A stretch of DNA of 5,260 nt, taken from positions 1 to 5,260 of the forward strand of contig JAEDNZ010000131.1 of the NCBI GenBank assembly GCA_016302215.1, read 5' to 3'. Source of the DNA: Muribaculaceae bacterium (GTDB lineage: Bacteria; Bacteroidota; Bacteroidia; Bacteroidales; Muribaculaceae). The stretch's first letter is position 1, and the number at the start of each line of letters is the position of its first letter. A program made the position numbers and the translations under genes. Positions 1-5,260 of the stretch are shown one piece after another. The notes under the pieces are model-generated. The model was not told the DNA's origin, searched no databases, and saw only the letters and a list, made by a program, of their open reading frames with translations.

Positions 1-155
1 GTGTAAGCTCTCACAGAGGAGCGCGTCATGATAGAGAACAAGGCGGGGTTTGCCTCAACGGCGGGGTCAGCTACGGGGTCGTCAGGGGCAGATGAGCAAG
101 AGACGGCGGAGATGAGAGCCACGAGGGCGAAAGCGGAGAGTGATAGGTGTTTCAT
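1..155 (-). CDS. Putative nitroreductase-family lipoprotein, N-terminal part (runs off left edge)
   Basis: Only the first 51 complete codons are present; the gene continues beyond base 1. It starts at the ATG at 155-153. Residues 1-19 form a signal peptide (MKHLSLSAFALVALISAVS) ending in an AVS-C lipobox-like site, so Cys20 is the probable lipidated residue. This predicts an envelope-anchored lipoprotein. Cys20 is followed by SSAPDD; acidic residues just after the lipid Cys are a known surface-export signal in Bacteroidetes lipoproteins, but this match is loose. Residues 36-51 (NPALFSIMTRSSVRAY) resemble the N-terminal motif of FMN-dependent nitroreductases, usually I-x-x-R-x-S-x-R-x-[FY], where the Arg and Ser residues contact FMN phosphate. 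Lipoprotein nitroreductases are known in Bacteroidales. It lies 51 bases after the antiporter stop with no promoter or terminator visible between them, so it may be co-transcribed. The lipoprotein call is fairly secure; the nitroreductase call rests on about 16 residues. Confidence 0.6.
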   Translation of the reverse strand, partial: MKHLSLSAFALVALISAVSCSSAPDDPVADPAVEANPALFSIMTRSSVRAY

Positions 156-156
156 A

Positions 157-179
157 ATGAGTGAGAGGGGATTAGTGAT
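157..179 (-). repeat. Intergenic words shared with the nfeD-SPFH spacer
   Basis: The 51-base spacer between the antiporter stop and the lipoprotein start contains, on the plus strand, ATGAGTGAGAG (157-167), GAGGGGAT (165-172) and GATTAGTGAT (170-179). All three occur without mismatch in the spacer before the SPFH gene (4512-4565), but there they are separated and in the opposite order. In the mRNA they read as pyrimidine-rich leader sequence directly before the start codon, with no Shine-Dalgarno site. Function unknown. Confidence 0.45.
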
Positions 180-206
180 GTTGTTTGTTAATAAGTATAT
201 GTGTAA

Positions 207-2318
207 TTAGAATTTGATTTTCTTGCGTAGCGCTCTGAAGCGCAGCCACAGGGGCGATGGTGTGCGGGCGATGTCAGTGGCCAAAGGATCGACAAACGAT
301 GTCAGCGCCACGGCCTCGCCGAATTGCTCAGGATATATGACCATGAGATTGTTGCGGGAGAAATACTTCTGTAGCAGAGCGGGCATCTCGGCGATATGGT
401 CGTCGTAAGATACGGCTTGCGGCCTTGATGATATCACGACAAAGAGGTCGTCATCGAGGACGCGGTTGCTCATCAATACGAAGTCGTCGGGCGAAATAGC
501 CGCGTCAAACTCGCAACGTATGCCATAGTTTTCCTGATATAAGATGCCTCTGACGAGGGGCTGGAGGGCGTCTTGACAGCAGAAAATGATGCGGCAACCG
601 AGCTGACGAGTGAGTCTGGCGAGGACGCGCACCCAACGGCTGAATCCCGTCTCATACTGAGCGCCCTTAGGGACCCATACGACGATGCGGGTGAGGGTGT
701 TGACGGGAATGAAGCATCGCGAAATGATGAGCATGCGGTTGGTGCCACGGAGTAGCTGCTCCACCTTGTTGCCGAGGAAAGAGTCCACGATGGTGGCACG
801 GCGGTGCATGCCGAGAAACACCTCCGTAATGTCGCGCTCCTCGATGGTGTTGAGCAGGCCGGTGACAGTGTTGATGTCGTAACGCTCGAGTCGCGTGACA
901 GAGATGTCGGCAGCCGAAGCCGCCTTGGCCGCCTCAGCGAGGGAGTTAGCCGAAATGGCCTTTGCGGCAGCAGAGTTGTCATTGCGCACATGGAGTGCGA
1001 AGAACGAGTGGCGGCCGACATCGTTGCGGATAAGCACAGCCATCTCCATCATCGCGGTAGCCGTGACGGGATTGGCGACGGCCACAAGGGTATTGTTGGT
1101 GCGCTGGCGGGTGGGCGTATCATCGTTGTCATTAGATAGAAGGTGAATCTTGAGGCGCGAGGCATAAGCGGCTGTGATGATAGGCGCGGCAGCGCAAGTG
1201 ACGAGGATCACGAGAATGGTGCTGTTGAGGATGCGCTCGTCGAGCATACCCAGGTTATATCCCAAGGTGACGACGGCGAGAGCTACGGCGGTGTGGGCGG
1301 CAGTAAGGCCGAACATTACGCCTCGCGACGAGCCGCCGAGGCCTGCGGCACGCTGCGCTATCAGGGCGGGAATCCACTTGCTGATGAGCGCCACGGCGAG
1401 CATCACGGCCGCCACGGTCATGGTGGCGCCATTTGCGATGACGCGCAGGTTAATCATCATGCCCACGCTGATGAGGAAGTAAGGAATGAATAAGGCGTTA
1501 CCCACAAACTCGATGGAGCTCATCAGGGGCGACATCGGGGGCACATACCTATTGAGAATTAGGCCGGCAAAGAAGGCACCGAGGACGGCCTCGAGGCCGA
1601 TAGTCTGCGCCGTGACGGCTGCTGTGAACACCATGACGAGGACAAAGACATACTGGGTGACCTTGTCGTTGTAGCGCTTGAAGAAGTGTCGCGTGATGCG
1701 CGGGTAGAGGTATAGCAAAGCGATGACCCACAGAGCGAGCTTAGCAAGGAGCCAAAGCAGCTCAGCGAGATCAAAGATGCCCTCTCGGCGCACATTGACT
1801 ACCGCAGCCAGGACCAGGAGGGCACCAATCACCGAGATGATGGTGCCGACAATTGACATCAGCACGGCGGGCGACTTTGTGATGCCGAAGCGGGCTACGA
1901 CGGGATAAGAAATGAGTGTATGCGAGGCATACATAGAGCCGAGGAGCATGGCCGTGAGCCAATCCAGGCGTAAGATATACACGCCTGTGAGCACGCCGAG
2001 GATGAGCGGCACAAAAAGTGTGAGGGCTCCAAAGAGCAAGCCGCGGCGCAGGTTGAGCCTCAAGTGGTACATATCAATCTCGAGGCCGGCCAAGAACATG
2101 AGGTACAGGAGGCCCACCTGGCCGAATATGTCAAACGAGGAGTCGTCAGCGAGGACATTGAAGCCGTAAGGGCCGATGACGACACCAGCCACAATCATGC
2201 CTATGATGTGGGGTATCTTGAGCTTATTGAGCAACAATGGCGCAAAAAGAATGATCACCAGCACGATTAGGAAAATCTGCACCGGATGAGTCACGAGAGG
2301 TGGCGTCATTGCAATCAT
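207..2318 (-). CDS. CPA2-type cation:proton antiporter with long cytosolic C-terminal domain
   Basis: A 703-residue inner-membrane protein expected to exchange Na+ or K+ for protons (Na+/H+ exchanger family, Kef/NapA-like). Residues about 12-390 are a run of hydrophobic segments that fits the usual 12-13 helices. Family landmarks are IPHIIGMIVAGVVIGP (35-50), GLLYLMFLAGLEID (69-82), LGAFFAGLILN (246-256), FIPYFLISVGMMINL (277-291) and a C-terminal helix ILVILVTCAAAP (368-379). After a hydrophilic linker (about 395-408), residues 409-703 are soluble and look like two universal-stress-like halves: one begins at NTLVAVANP, and the first ends with GMHRRATIVDSFLGN and RMLIISR before a second begins at RIVVWVP. 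The odd point is helix 5: it reads GTIISVIGALLVLA (158-171), with Ser162-Val163 where related antiporters have an Asp-containing pair. The start at 2318 was kept; an in-frame ATG at 2309 (Met4) is an alternative. It follows asd by 62 bases. Transported ion unknown. Confidence 0.9.
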   Translation of the reverse strand: MIAMTPPLVTHPVQIFLIVLVIILFAPLLLNKLKIPHIIGMIVAGVVIGPYGFNVLADDSSFDIFGQVGLLYLMFLAGLEIDMYHLRLNLRRGLLFGALTLFVPLILGVLTGVYILRLDWLTAMLLGSMYASHTLISYPVVARFGITKSPAVLMSIVGTIISVIGALLVLAAVVNVRREGIFDLAELLWLLAKLALWVIALLYLYPRITRHFFKRYNDKVTQYVFVLVMVFTAAVTAQTIGLEAVLGAFFAGLILNRYVPPMSPLMSSIEFVGNALFIPYFLISVGMMINLRVIANGATMTVAAVMLAVALISKWIPALIAQRAAGLGGSSRGVMFGLTAAHTAVALAVVTLGYNLGMLDERILNSTILVILVTCAAAPIITAAYASRLKIHLLSNDNDDTPTRQRTNNTLVAVANPVTATAMMEMAVLIRNDVGRHSFFALHVRNDNSAAAKAISANSLAEAAKAASAADISVTRLERYDINTVTGLLNTIEERDITEVFLGMHRRATIVDSFLGNKVEQLLRGTNRMLIISRCFIPVNTLTRIVVWVPKGAQYETGFSRWVRVLARLTRQLGCRIIFCCQDALQPLVRGILYQENYGIRCEFDAAISPDDFVLMSNRVLDDDLFVVISSRPQAVSYDDHIAEMPALLQKYFSRNNLMVIYPEQFGEAVALTSFVDPLATDIARTPSPLWLRFRALRKKIKF

Positions 2319-2344
2319 AGGAGGGAGGAGGAGGGGGGGAGGAG
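2319..2344 (-). other. 26-base polypurine/polypyrimidine block with G7 run before antiporter start
   Basis: On the plus strand all 26 bases directly next to the antiporter start codon are A or G, including repeated AGG units and a G7 run (2333-2339). The antiporter mRNA therefore has a CU-only leader with several CCUCCU units right up to the AUG. That is the complement of a Shine-Dalgarno sequence, so it cannot act as one. The rest of the 62-base spacer (2345-2380) is AT-richer and shows no TAnnTTTG element or terminator hairpin. Possible roles (slippage, template-strand G-rich structure, translation control) are inference. Confidence 0.7.
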
Positions 2345-2380
2345 TTAGGAATTAGAAATGAGGAGGTATGAATTGATAAC

Positions 2381-3391
2381 TTAGGAACGATGGGCGATGA
2401 TGTACTCAGCGATCTGGACGGCGTTGAGGGCTGCACCTTTGCGTATCTGGTCGCTGACGGTCCAGAAGGTGATGCCGCGGTCGTTGGCTAAGTCCGGACG
2501 AATACGACCGACATATACGGGATCGCAACCGGCGAGGTCGAGCGGCATGGGGTATTTGTTGGCGGCAGGGTCGTCAATTAGCTCTACGCCGGGCGCCGCG
2601 GCAAAGGCCGTGCGCGCCTCGTCGGGCGAAATGGCACGCTCGGTCTCAGCCCATATAGCCTCGCTATGGGCGCGCATCACTGGGACGCGGACGCAAGTGG
2701 CGCTGACGGCGATATCAGGCGAGTGCATTATCTTGCGAGTCTCGTGAAGCATCTTGAGCTCCTCGCGGGTGTAGTCATCGTCGGCAAAGACATCGATATG
2801 CGGAATGACGTTGAATGCGAGCTGGTGAGCGAAGCGCTGCACGGTGGGCTCCTTGCCGGCAGCTATGTCGGCGTGCTGGTCAATGAGCTCTTGCATAGCT
2901 GCGGCGCCTGCACCGCTGGCGGCCTGGTATGTGGCGACATGTACGCGAGTGACGGGCGAAATGTCGTGGATAGGCTTGAGTGCTACGACCATCTGAATGG
3001 TGGTGCAGTTGGGGTTGGCGATGATGCGCCGCGGGGCATTTAGGGCATCGGGGCCATTGACCTCGGGGACGACAAGGGGCACATCATCGCAGAGGCGAAA
3101 TGCGCTGGAATTGTCAATCATAATGGCACCGCGCGCGGTGATAGTATCGGCGTATTCACGCGAAGTAGCAGCACCTGCCGAGACGAAAGCGAAGTCGATA
3201 TCGGCGAAGTCGTCGGCGTTGTGAGTGAGTTCTTTGACAATGATATCATTGTTGGCGAAGCGATAAACTCGTCCGGCGCTGCGCGCAGAGCCGAAAAGGC
3301 GCAGCTCATCGATGTGCAAGCCACGCGTGCCAAGTACGTTCAGGAGTTCTTGTCCGACGGCGCCGCTGGCGCCGACAATAGCAATTTTCAT
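2381..3391 (-). CDS. asd: Aspartate-semialdehyde dehydrogenase
   Basis: Cytosolic enzyme that reduces L-aspartyl-4-phosphate to L-aspartate-4-semialdehyde with NADPH, the branch point to lysine/diaminopimelate, threonine and methionine. At 336 residues it is full length for bacterial Asd (about 330-370). The N-terminal Rossmann loop is GASGAVG (7-13). The catalytic Cys is Cys129 in NPNCTT (126-131), followed by the TYQAASGAG segment (154-162). The second catalytic-region motif, CVRVPVMRAHSE (233-244), supplies the conserved Arg and the active-site base His242. EELKMLHETRKI (210-221) matches the substrate-binding E-x-x-K region. The start is well fixed: Met1-Lys2 leads straight into the beta strand before GASGAVG, and a TAnnTTTG promoter lies 34 bases upstream. 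The predicted leader is only about 28 bases, too short for a lysine riboswitch. The antiporter gene follows after 62 bases. No missing residues or frameshift seen. Confidence 0.97.
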   Translation of the reverse strand: MKIAIVGASGAVGQELLNVLGTRGLHIDELRLFGSARSAGRVYRFANNDIIVKELTHNADDFADIDFAFVSAGAATSREYADTITARGAIMIDNSSAFRLCDDVPLVVPEVNGPDALNAPRRIIANPNCTTIQMVVALKPIHDISPVTRVHVATYQAASGAGAAAMQELIDQHADIAAGKEPTVQRFAHQLAFNVIPHIDVFADDDYTREELKMLHETRKIMHSPDIAVSATCVRVPVMRAHSEAIWAETERAISPDEARTAFAAAPGVELIDDPAANKYPMPLDLAGCDPVYVGRIRPDLANDRGITFWTVSDQIRKGAALNAVQIAEYIIAHRS

Positions 3392-3425
3392 TGGCTAAAA
3401 AACGTAGTTACTAAGAAATAATGTG

Positions 3426-3433
3426 CAAAGTTA
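3426..3433 (-). promoter_or_regulatory. Bacteroidetes-type -7 promoter element for asd
   Basis: Read on the minus strand this is TAACTTTG followed by CAC, an exact match to the Bacteroidetes primary-sigma -7 consensus TAnnTTTG. It lies 34 bases upstream of the asd ATG, giving an expected leader of about 28 bases. No good TTTG -33 box is present at the usual distance (the region around 3454-3459 reads TGAGTG), so activity may be moderate. It sits just downstream of the SPFH terminator, as expected for an independent asd promoter. Confidence 0.75.
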
Positions 3434-3462
3434 CAAAAAATCCGTCATATATCACTCAGTAT

Positions 3463-3512
3463 GATAAAATCAAATAGCCCGTGATGAAGCGCGAGGGCTA
3501 CATTCCGGGCTA
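3463..3512 (-). terminator. Hairpin terminator after the nfeD-SPFH unit
   Basis: Perfect 7-base arms TAGCCCG (3475-3481) and CGGGCTA (3506-3512) enclose a second, imperfect inner stem (AGC at 3488-3490 paired with GCT at 3497-3499, flanked by short further pairing) with a six-base apex loop. On the minus strand the hairpin begins 22 bases after the SPFH stop codon and is followed by TTTGATTTTATC, a T-rich though interrupted tail. This is the pattern of an intrinsic terminator for transcripts coming from nfeD and SPFH, and it separates them from asd. Confidence 0.75.
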
Positions 3513-3533
3513 AAGTGGTGAGATTAGGCGGTG

Positions 3534-4511
3534 TTATTGCTTGAAAATTTCTTTGATAGAACCTATAGAAGAGAGGATGCCTGAGGCCTCGTAGGGGATG
3601 TAGATGGTCTTGTTGTCGCGACCGGAGACCATGTCTTTGAGCGTCTCGATGTATTTTACGGCGAGCATATAGGATGCGGGGTCGGTTTGAGTGGCTTTGA
3701 TAGCCTCGGCCACACGTGTGAAAGCCTCAGCCTCGGCTTGAGCTTGGAGCACCTTAGCGCGTGAGACACCTTCGGCGCGTAATATCTCAGCTTGCTTGAC
3801 GGCCTCGGCCTTGTTGATTTGCGACTCACGCTCGCCCTCGGAGCGCAAGATTAGCGATTTCTTCTCGCCCTCGGCATTGAGGATTTCGGCGCGGCGATTG
3901 CGCTCGGCCTGCATCTGCTTCTCCATAGCTTCGCGCACGCTCTCGGGAGGTGTGATATCCTGCAGCTCGACTCGGTTGACCTTTACGCCCCACTTGTTGG
4001 TGGCGTCGTCGAGGATGCTCTGGAGGCGCGAGTTGATGGTGTCGCGCGATGTGAGTGTTTCGTCGAGTTCGAGCTCGCCGATGACGTTGCGGAGCGAAGT
4101 CTGCGTGAGCTTCTCGATGGCGTTGGGGAGGTTGTCGATTTCATATACTGACTTCTTGGGGTCAACGATTTGGAAGTACAGCAAGGCGTTGATTTCAGTG
4201 GTGACATTGTCTTTAGTGATCACCTGCTGCGAGGGGAAGTCATATACCTGCTCGCGCAAGTCGATGGAGCAAGTGGTGGTCATGCGCACGATAGTGCGGC
4301 CGTTGAGAGCCGTCTCGACGCGGCGGGTGTATATGGTCTTGGGCTTGTCAATGAACGGCCAGATGAGGTTAAGGCCCGGGGAAAGGACGCTATGAAAGCG
4401 CCCGAGGCGCTCGATGACGCGTGTCTCGGATTGCGGCACCACTTTGACGCCGGCAAACACTAATATAATAGCTATCAGAGCCAGCAGAGCGAGTAAAAGG
4501 AGAGTATCCAT
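3534..4511 (-). CDS. SPFH/band 7 (stomatin/prohibitin-like, QmcA-type) membrane protein
   Basis: A 325-residue membrane-anchored scaffold protein of the stomatin/slipin group. Such proteins form large ring-shaped oligomers that organise membrane microdomains and control membrane proteases. Residues 3-22 are a single N-terminal hydrophobic segment. The SPFH domain follows: VVPQSETRVIERLGRF (24-39), PGLNLIWPFID (45-55), LREQVYDFPSQ (85-95), VITKDNVTTEIN (97-108) and KWGVKVNRVELQDITPP (173-189). Residues 190-264 are an Ala/Glu-rich coiled coil; 208-262 consist of five consecutive 11-residue units of the type x-x-I-L-x-A-E-G. The C-terminal tail ends in SSIGSIKEIFKQ. Length and motifs are those of complete Bacteroidales homologues. 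The start is supported because it gives the N-terminal anchor directly. The NfeD-like gene is 71 bases upstream in the same direction, the classic partner of this family. The stop is followed by a terminator. Confidence 0.95.
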   Translation of the reverse strand: MDTLLLLALLALIAIILVFAGVKVVPQSETRVIERLGRFHSVLSPGLNLIWPFIDKPKTIYTRRVETALNGRTIVRMTTTCSIDLREQVYDFPSQQVITKDNVTTEINALLYFQIVDPKKSVYEIDNLPNAIEKLTQTSLRNVIGELELDETLTSRDTINSRLQSILDDATNKWGVKVNRVELQDITPPESVREAMEKQMQAERNRRAEILNAEGEKKSLILRSEGERESQINKAEAVKQAEILRAEGVSRAKVLQAQAEAEAFTRVAEAIKATQTDPASYMLAVKYIETLKDMVSGRDNKTIYIPYEASGILSSIGSIKEIFKQ

Positions 4512-4565
4512 GATTAGTGATTTTATAAGTGAGGGGATGAATTATGAAATAGCTATGAGTGAGAG
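4512..4565 (-). repeat. Intergenic words shared with the antiporter-lipoprotein spacer
   Basis: Within the 71-base gap between the NfeD stop and SPFH start the plus strand holds GATTAGTGAT (4512-4521), GAGGGGAT (4531-4538) and ATGAGTGAGAG (4555-4565). The same three words occur exactly at 157-179 in reversed order. No TAnnTTTG promoter or terminator hairpin is visible here, which fits co-transcription of the two genes. Confidence 0.45.
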
Positions 4566-4582
4566 ATTGGGTGGGAGGGATG

Positions 4583-5035
4583 TCAGAGCTGCTCCACCTG
4601 GAGGATTATGCTGTCGTAGCCTATAATCCTAACTTGGCAGCCCGCGGGAATAGCCACCCGGGGGTCTGTGGCTTTAGCCTGCCAGCTGTCGCCGTCGGCT
4701 TTTATGCGTCCGATGGCACCGGGGCGGATATCGTCGGTGACAGTGACGATGCGGCCTATAAGCGCGTCCATATTGCTGACGGGCTTAGGCGCGGCGGCAC
4801 GGCGCCGCAGCAAGGTAGGTCTAATAGCAAGGAAAGTCACCACGGTGCCGAAGGTGAGCAGTATCAGCTGCAATTTGAGGCCGCCGCCACATAGGGCACC
4901 AACCATAGCGACGATGCAACCGCCCACGAGGCAAAACGCGGCAAAGGTGCCGGTAAGAAGCTCTATTATGACCAGTATAGCAGCTAAAATGAGCCACAGC
5001 TGCCAGCCGGTCAAAACTATACTTGAGATAATCAT
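4583..5035 (-). CDS. NfeD-like membrane protein with C-terminal OB-fold domain
   Basis: A 150-residue protein of the short NfeD type, which lacks the N-terminal ClpP-like protease domain of long NfeD. Hydrophobic segments at about 10-28, 30-50 and 54-72 give roughly three membrane helices, followed by a basic stretch (RRR at 77-79) at the membrane edge. Residues about 90-150 form the soluble beta-barrel (OB fold): LIGRIVTVT, RPGAIGRIKADGDSWQAKA, IPAGCQVRIIGYDSIILQVEQL region, with the usual G-x-I-x-x-x-G-x-x-W-x-A pattern. NfeD proteins work with SPFH proteins in membrane organisation; here the SPFH gene follows after 71 bases. The start gives a complete first helix and lies 34 bases below a consensus promoter, so this is the first gene of the unit. 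The exact molecular role of short NfeD proteins is not established. Confidence 0.9.
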   Translation of the reverse strand: MIISSIVLTGWQLWLILAAILVIIELLTGTFAAFCLVGGCIVAMVGALCGGGLKLQLILLTFGTVVTFLAIRPTLLRRRAAAPKPVSNMDALIGRIVTVTDDIRPGAIGRIKADGDSWQAKATDPRVAIPAGCQVRIIGYDSIILQVEQL

Positions 5036-5069
5036 AATACTAAGATAGAGTGAGTGTTAAAGGATAATG

Positions 5070-5101
5070 CAAATATACTACATAGACGCGATATTCGCAA
5101 A
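5070..5101 (-). promoter_or_regulatory. Bacteroidetes-type promoter for the nfeD-SPFH operon
   Basis: On the minus strand a TTTG -33 element (5101-5098) and a TATATTTG -7 element (5077-5070) are separated by 20 bases. This matches the Bacteroidetes consensus TTTG-N(about 19-21)-TAnnTTTG. The -7 box ends 34 bases before the NfeD ATG, predicting a leader of about 28 bases. The rest of the gap between the upstream stop (5148) and the NfeD start contains only a weak 4-base GC stem near 5114-5124 and no convincing terminator. Confidence 0.8.
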
Positions 5102-5147
5102 TGAAAATGCAACCGGGCTGCCCGTGGCCGAGCGAGGCACACAAGTG

Positions 5148-5260
5148 TCAGAACGTAGTGGCGTCAAGCCAGCTTATGATTGTGGCAATTACCAATGGGT
5201 CAATGTCGCCGGAGAGGGCGTCATACTCCGCGGGGAGGCCCGTAACGCCTTTGAGCATGA
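5148..5260 (-). CDS. C-terminal end of an unidentified protein (runs off right edge)
   Basis: The last 36 codons of a minus-strand reading frame ending in TGA at 5150-5148. The visible protein begins MLKGVTGLPAEYDALSGD and continues to IISWLDATTF at the C terminus. It has a hydrophobic IDPLVIATIISWL segment (about residues 19-31), more like a buried helix than a membrane span. Codon choice (GCC, GAC, CTC, GGC) matches the neighbouring genes, which supports it as real coding sequence over the open plus-strand frame opposite. The Met at 5258-5256 is probably internal. I do not recognise the family. It is followed by 70 bases before the nfeD promoter's -7 box, so nfeD does not need to share its transcript. 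Confidence 0.6.
   Translation of the reverse strand, partial: MLKGVTGLPAEYDALSGDIDPLVIATIISWLDATTF

Noticed and set aside
473..1021. A 182-codon minus-strand frame inside the antiporter gene
   Set aside because: It is an out-of-frame shadow rich in Ser, Arg and Pro, as expected from GC-biased codons of the real gene; the antiporter frame has clear domains over the same bases.
804..1493. Two plus-strand open frames (804-1139 and 1143-1493) opposite the antiporter
   Set aside because: Composition (Gly/Arg/His/Asp-rich, no domain or signal) is typical of antisense shadows in GC-rich DNA, and no start signals precede them.
2361..2379. AGGAGG followed by ATG on the plus strand, resembling a ribosome site and start
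   Set aside because: The frame is ATG-AAT-TGA and stops at once; the AGGAGG belongs to the purine-rich spacer strand.
3392..3425. Possible lysine riboswitch before asd
   Set aside because: The predicted leader is about 28 bases, far too short for the lysine riboswitch, and no conserved core is visible.
3796..4395. A 199-codon plus-strand frame opposite the SPFH gene
   Set aside because: It mirrors the repetitive Ala/Glu codons of the coiled coil (giving Ser/Arg-rich product) and lies opposite a strongly conserved family member.
4791..4808. Strong GC hairpin (GCGGCG and CGCCGC arms, six-base loop)
   Set aside because: It lies within the NfeD coding sequence where Arg/Ala codons (RRRAAA) create it, with no T-rich tail; best explained by low-complexity codons.
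5114..5124. CGGG/CCCG stem as a terminator of the right-edge gene
   Set aside because: Only four pairs with a three-base loop and a mixed tail; too weak to call.
5101..5260. Open plus-strand frame from ATG at 5101 to the right edge
   Set aside because: The translation (Cys, Pro, Trp, His mixed, no pattern) looks non-coding, the start would overlap the nfeD promoter, and the minus strand holds a better coding candidate.

Overview
The window looks like chromosomal DNA from a member of the Bacteroidales, most likely a Muribaculaceae-type gut anaerobe. Two lines of evidence support this. First, two promoters carry the Bacteroidetes -7 element TAnnTTTG, while the starts lack purine-rich Shine-Dalgarno sites. 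Second, the SPFH protein, as I remember the family, closely matches Bacteroides-type homologues (segments such as LREQVYDFPSQ and VITKDNVTTEINALLYF). Coding DNA is GC-rich and the spacers are visibly AT-richer. The family-level assignment is an inference. The standard code with TGA as stop fits all genes.

Layout: every gene I can support lies on the minus strand, so transcription runs from high to low coordinates. At the right edge (5260-5148) is the 3' end of an unidentified gene. A strong promoter (5070-5101) then starts a two-gene unit: an NfeD-type membrane protein with an OB domain (5035-4583) and an SPFH/stomatin-like protein (4511-3534). This unit ends at a hairpin terminator (3512-3463). 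A second TAnnTTTG promoter (3433-3426) drives asd, aspartate-semialdehyde dehydrogenase (3391-2381). After a 62-base spacer comes a 703-residue CPA2-type cation:proton antiporter with a long cytosolic C-terminal region (2318-207). After a further 51 bases comes the start of a lipoprotein that looks like a nitroreductase (155 to beyond the left edge). No promoter or terminator is visible between the last three genes, so they may be one transcript.

Functionally, NfeD and SPFH proteins form a known membrane-associated pair. Asd makes the branch-point intermediate for lysine/diaminopimelate, threonine and methionine. The antiporter would exchange monovalent cations for protons. There is no obvious single pathway joining the asd group. 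I see no mobile element, CRISPR array, RNA gene or defence system. The window is mostly ordinary housekeeping and membrane genes. The points most worth a second look are the antiporter, which has Ser-Val where CPA2 transporters normally have an ion-binding Asp; a 26-base polypurine block with a G7 run just before the antiporter start; and short words shared, in a different order, between two intergenic spacers.
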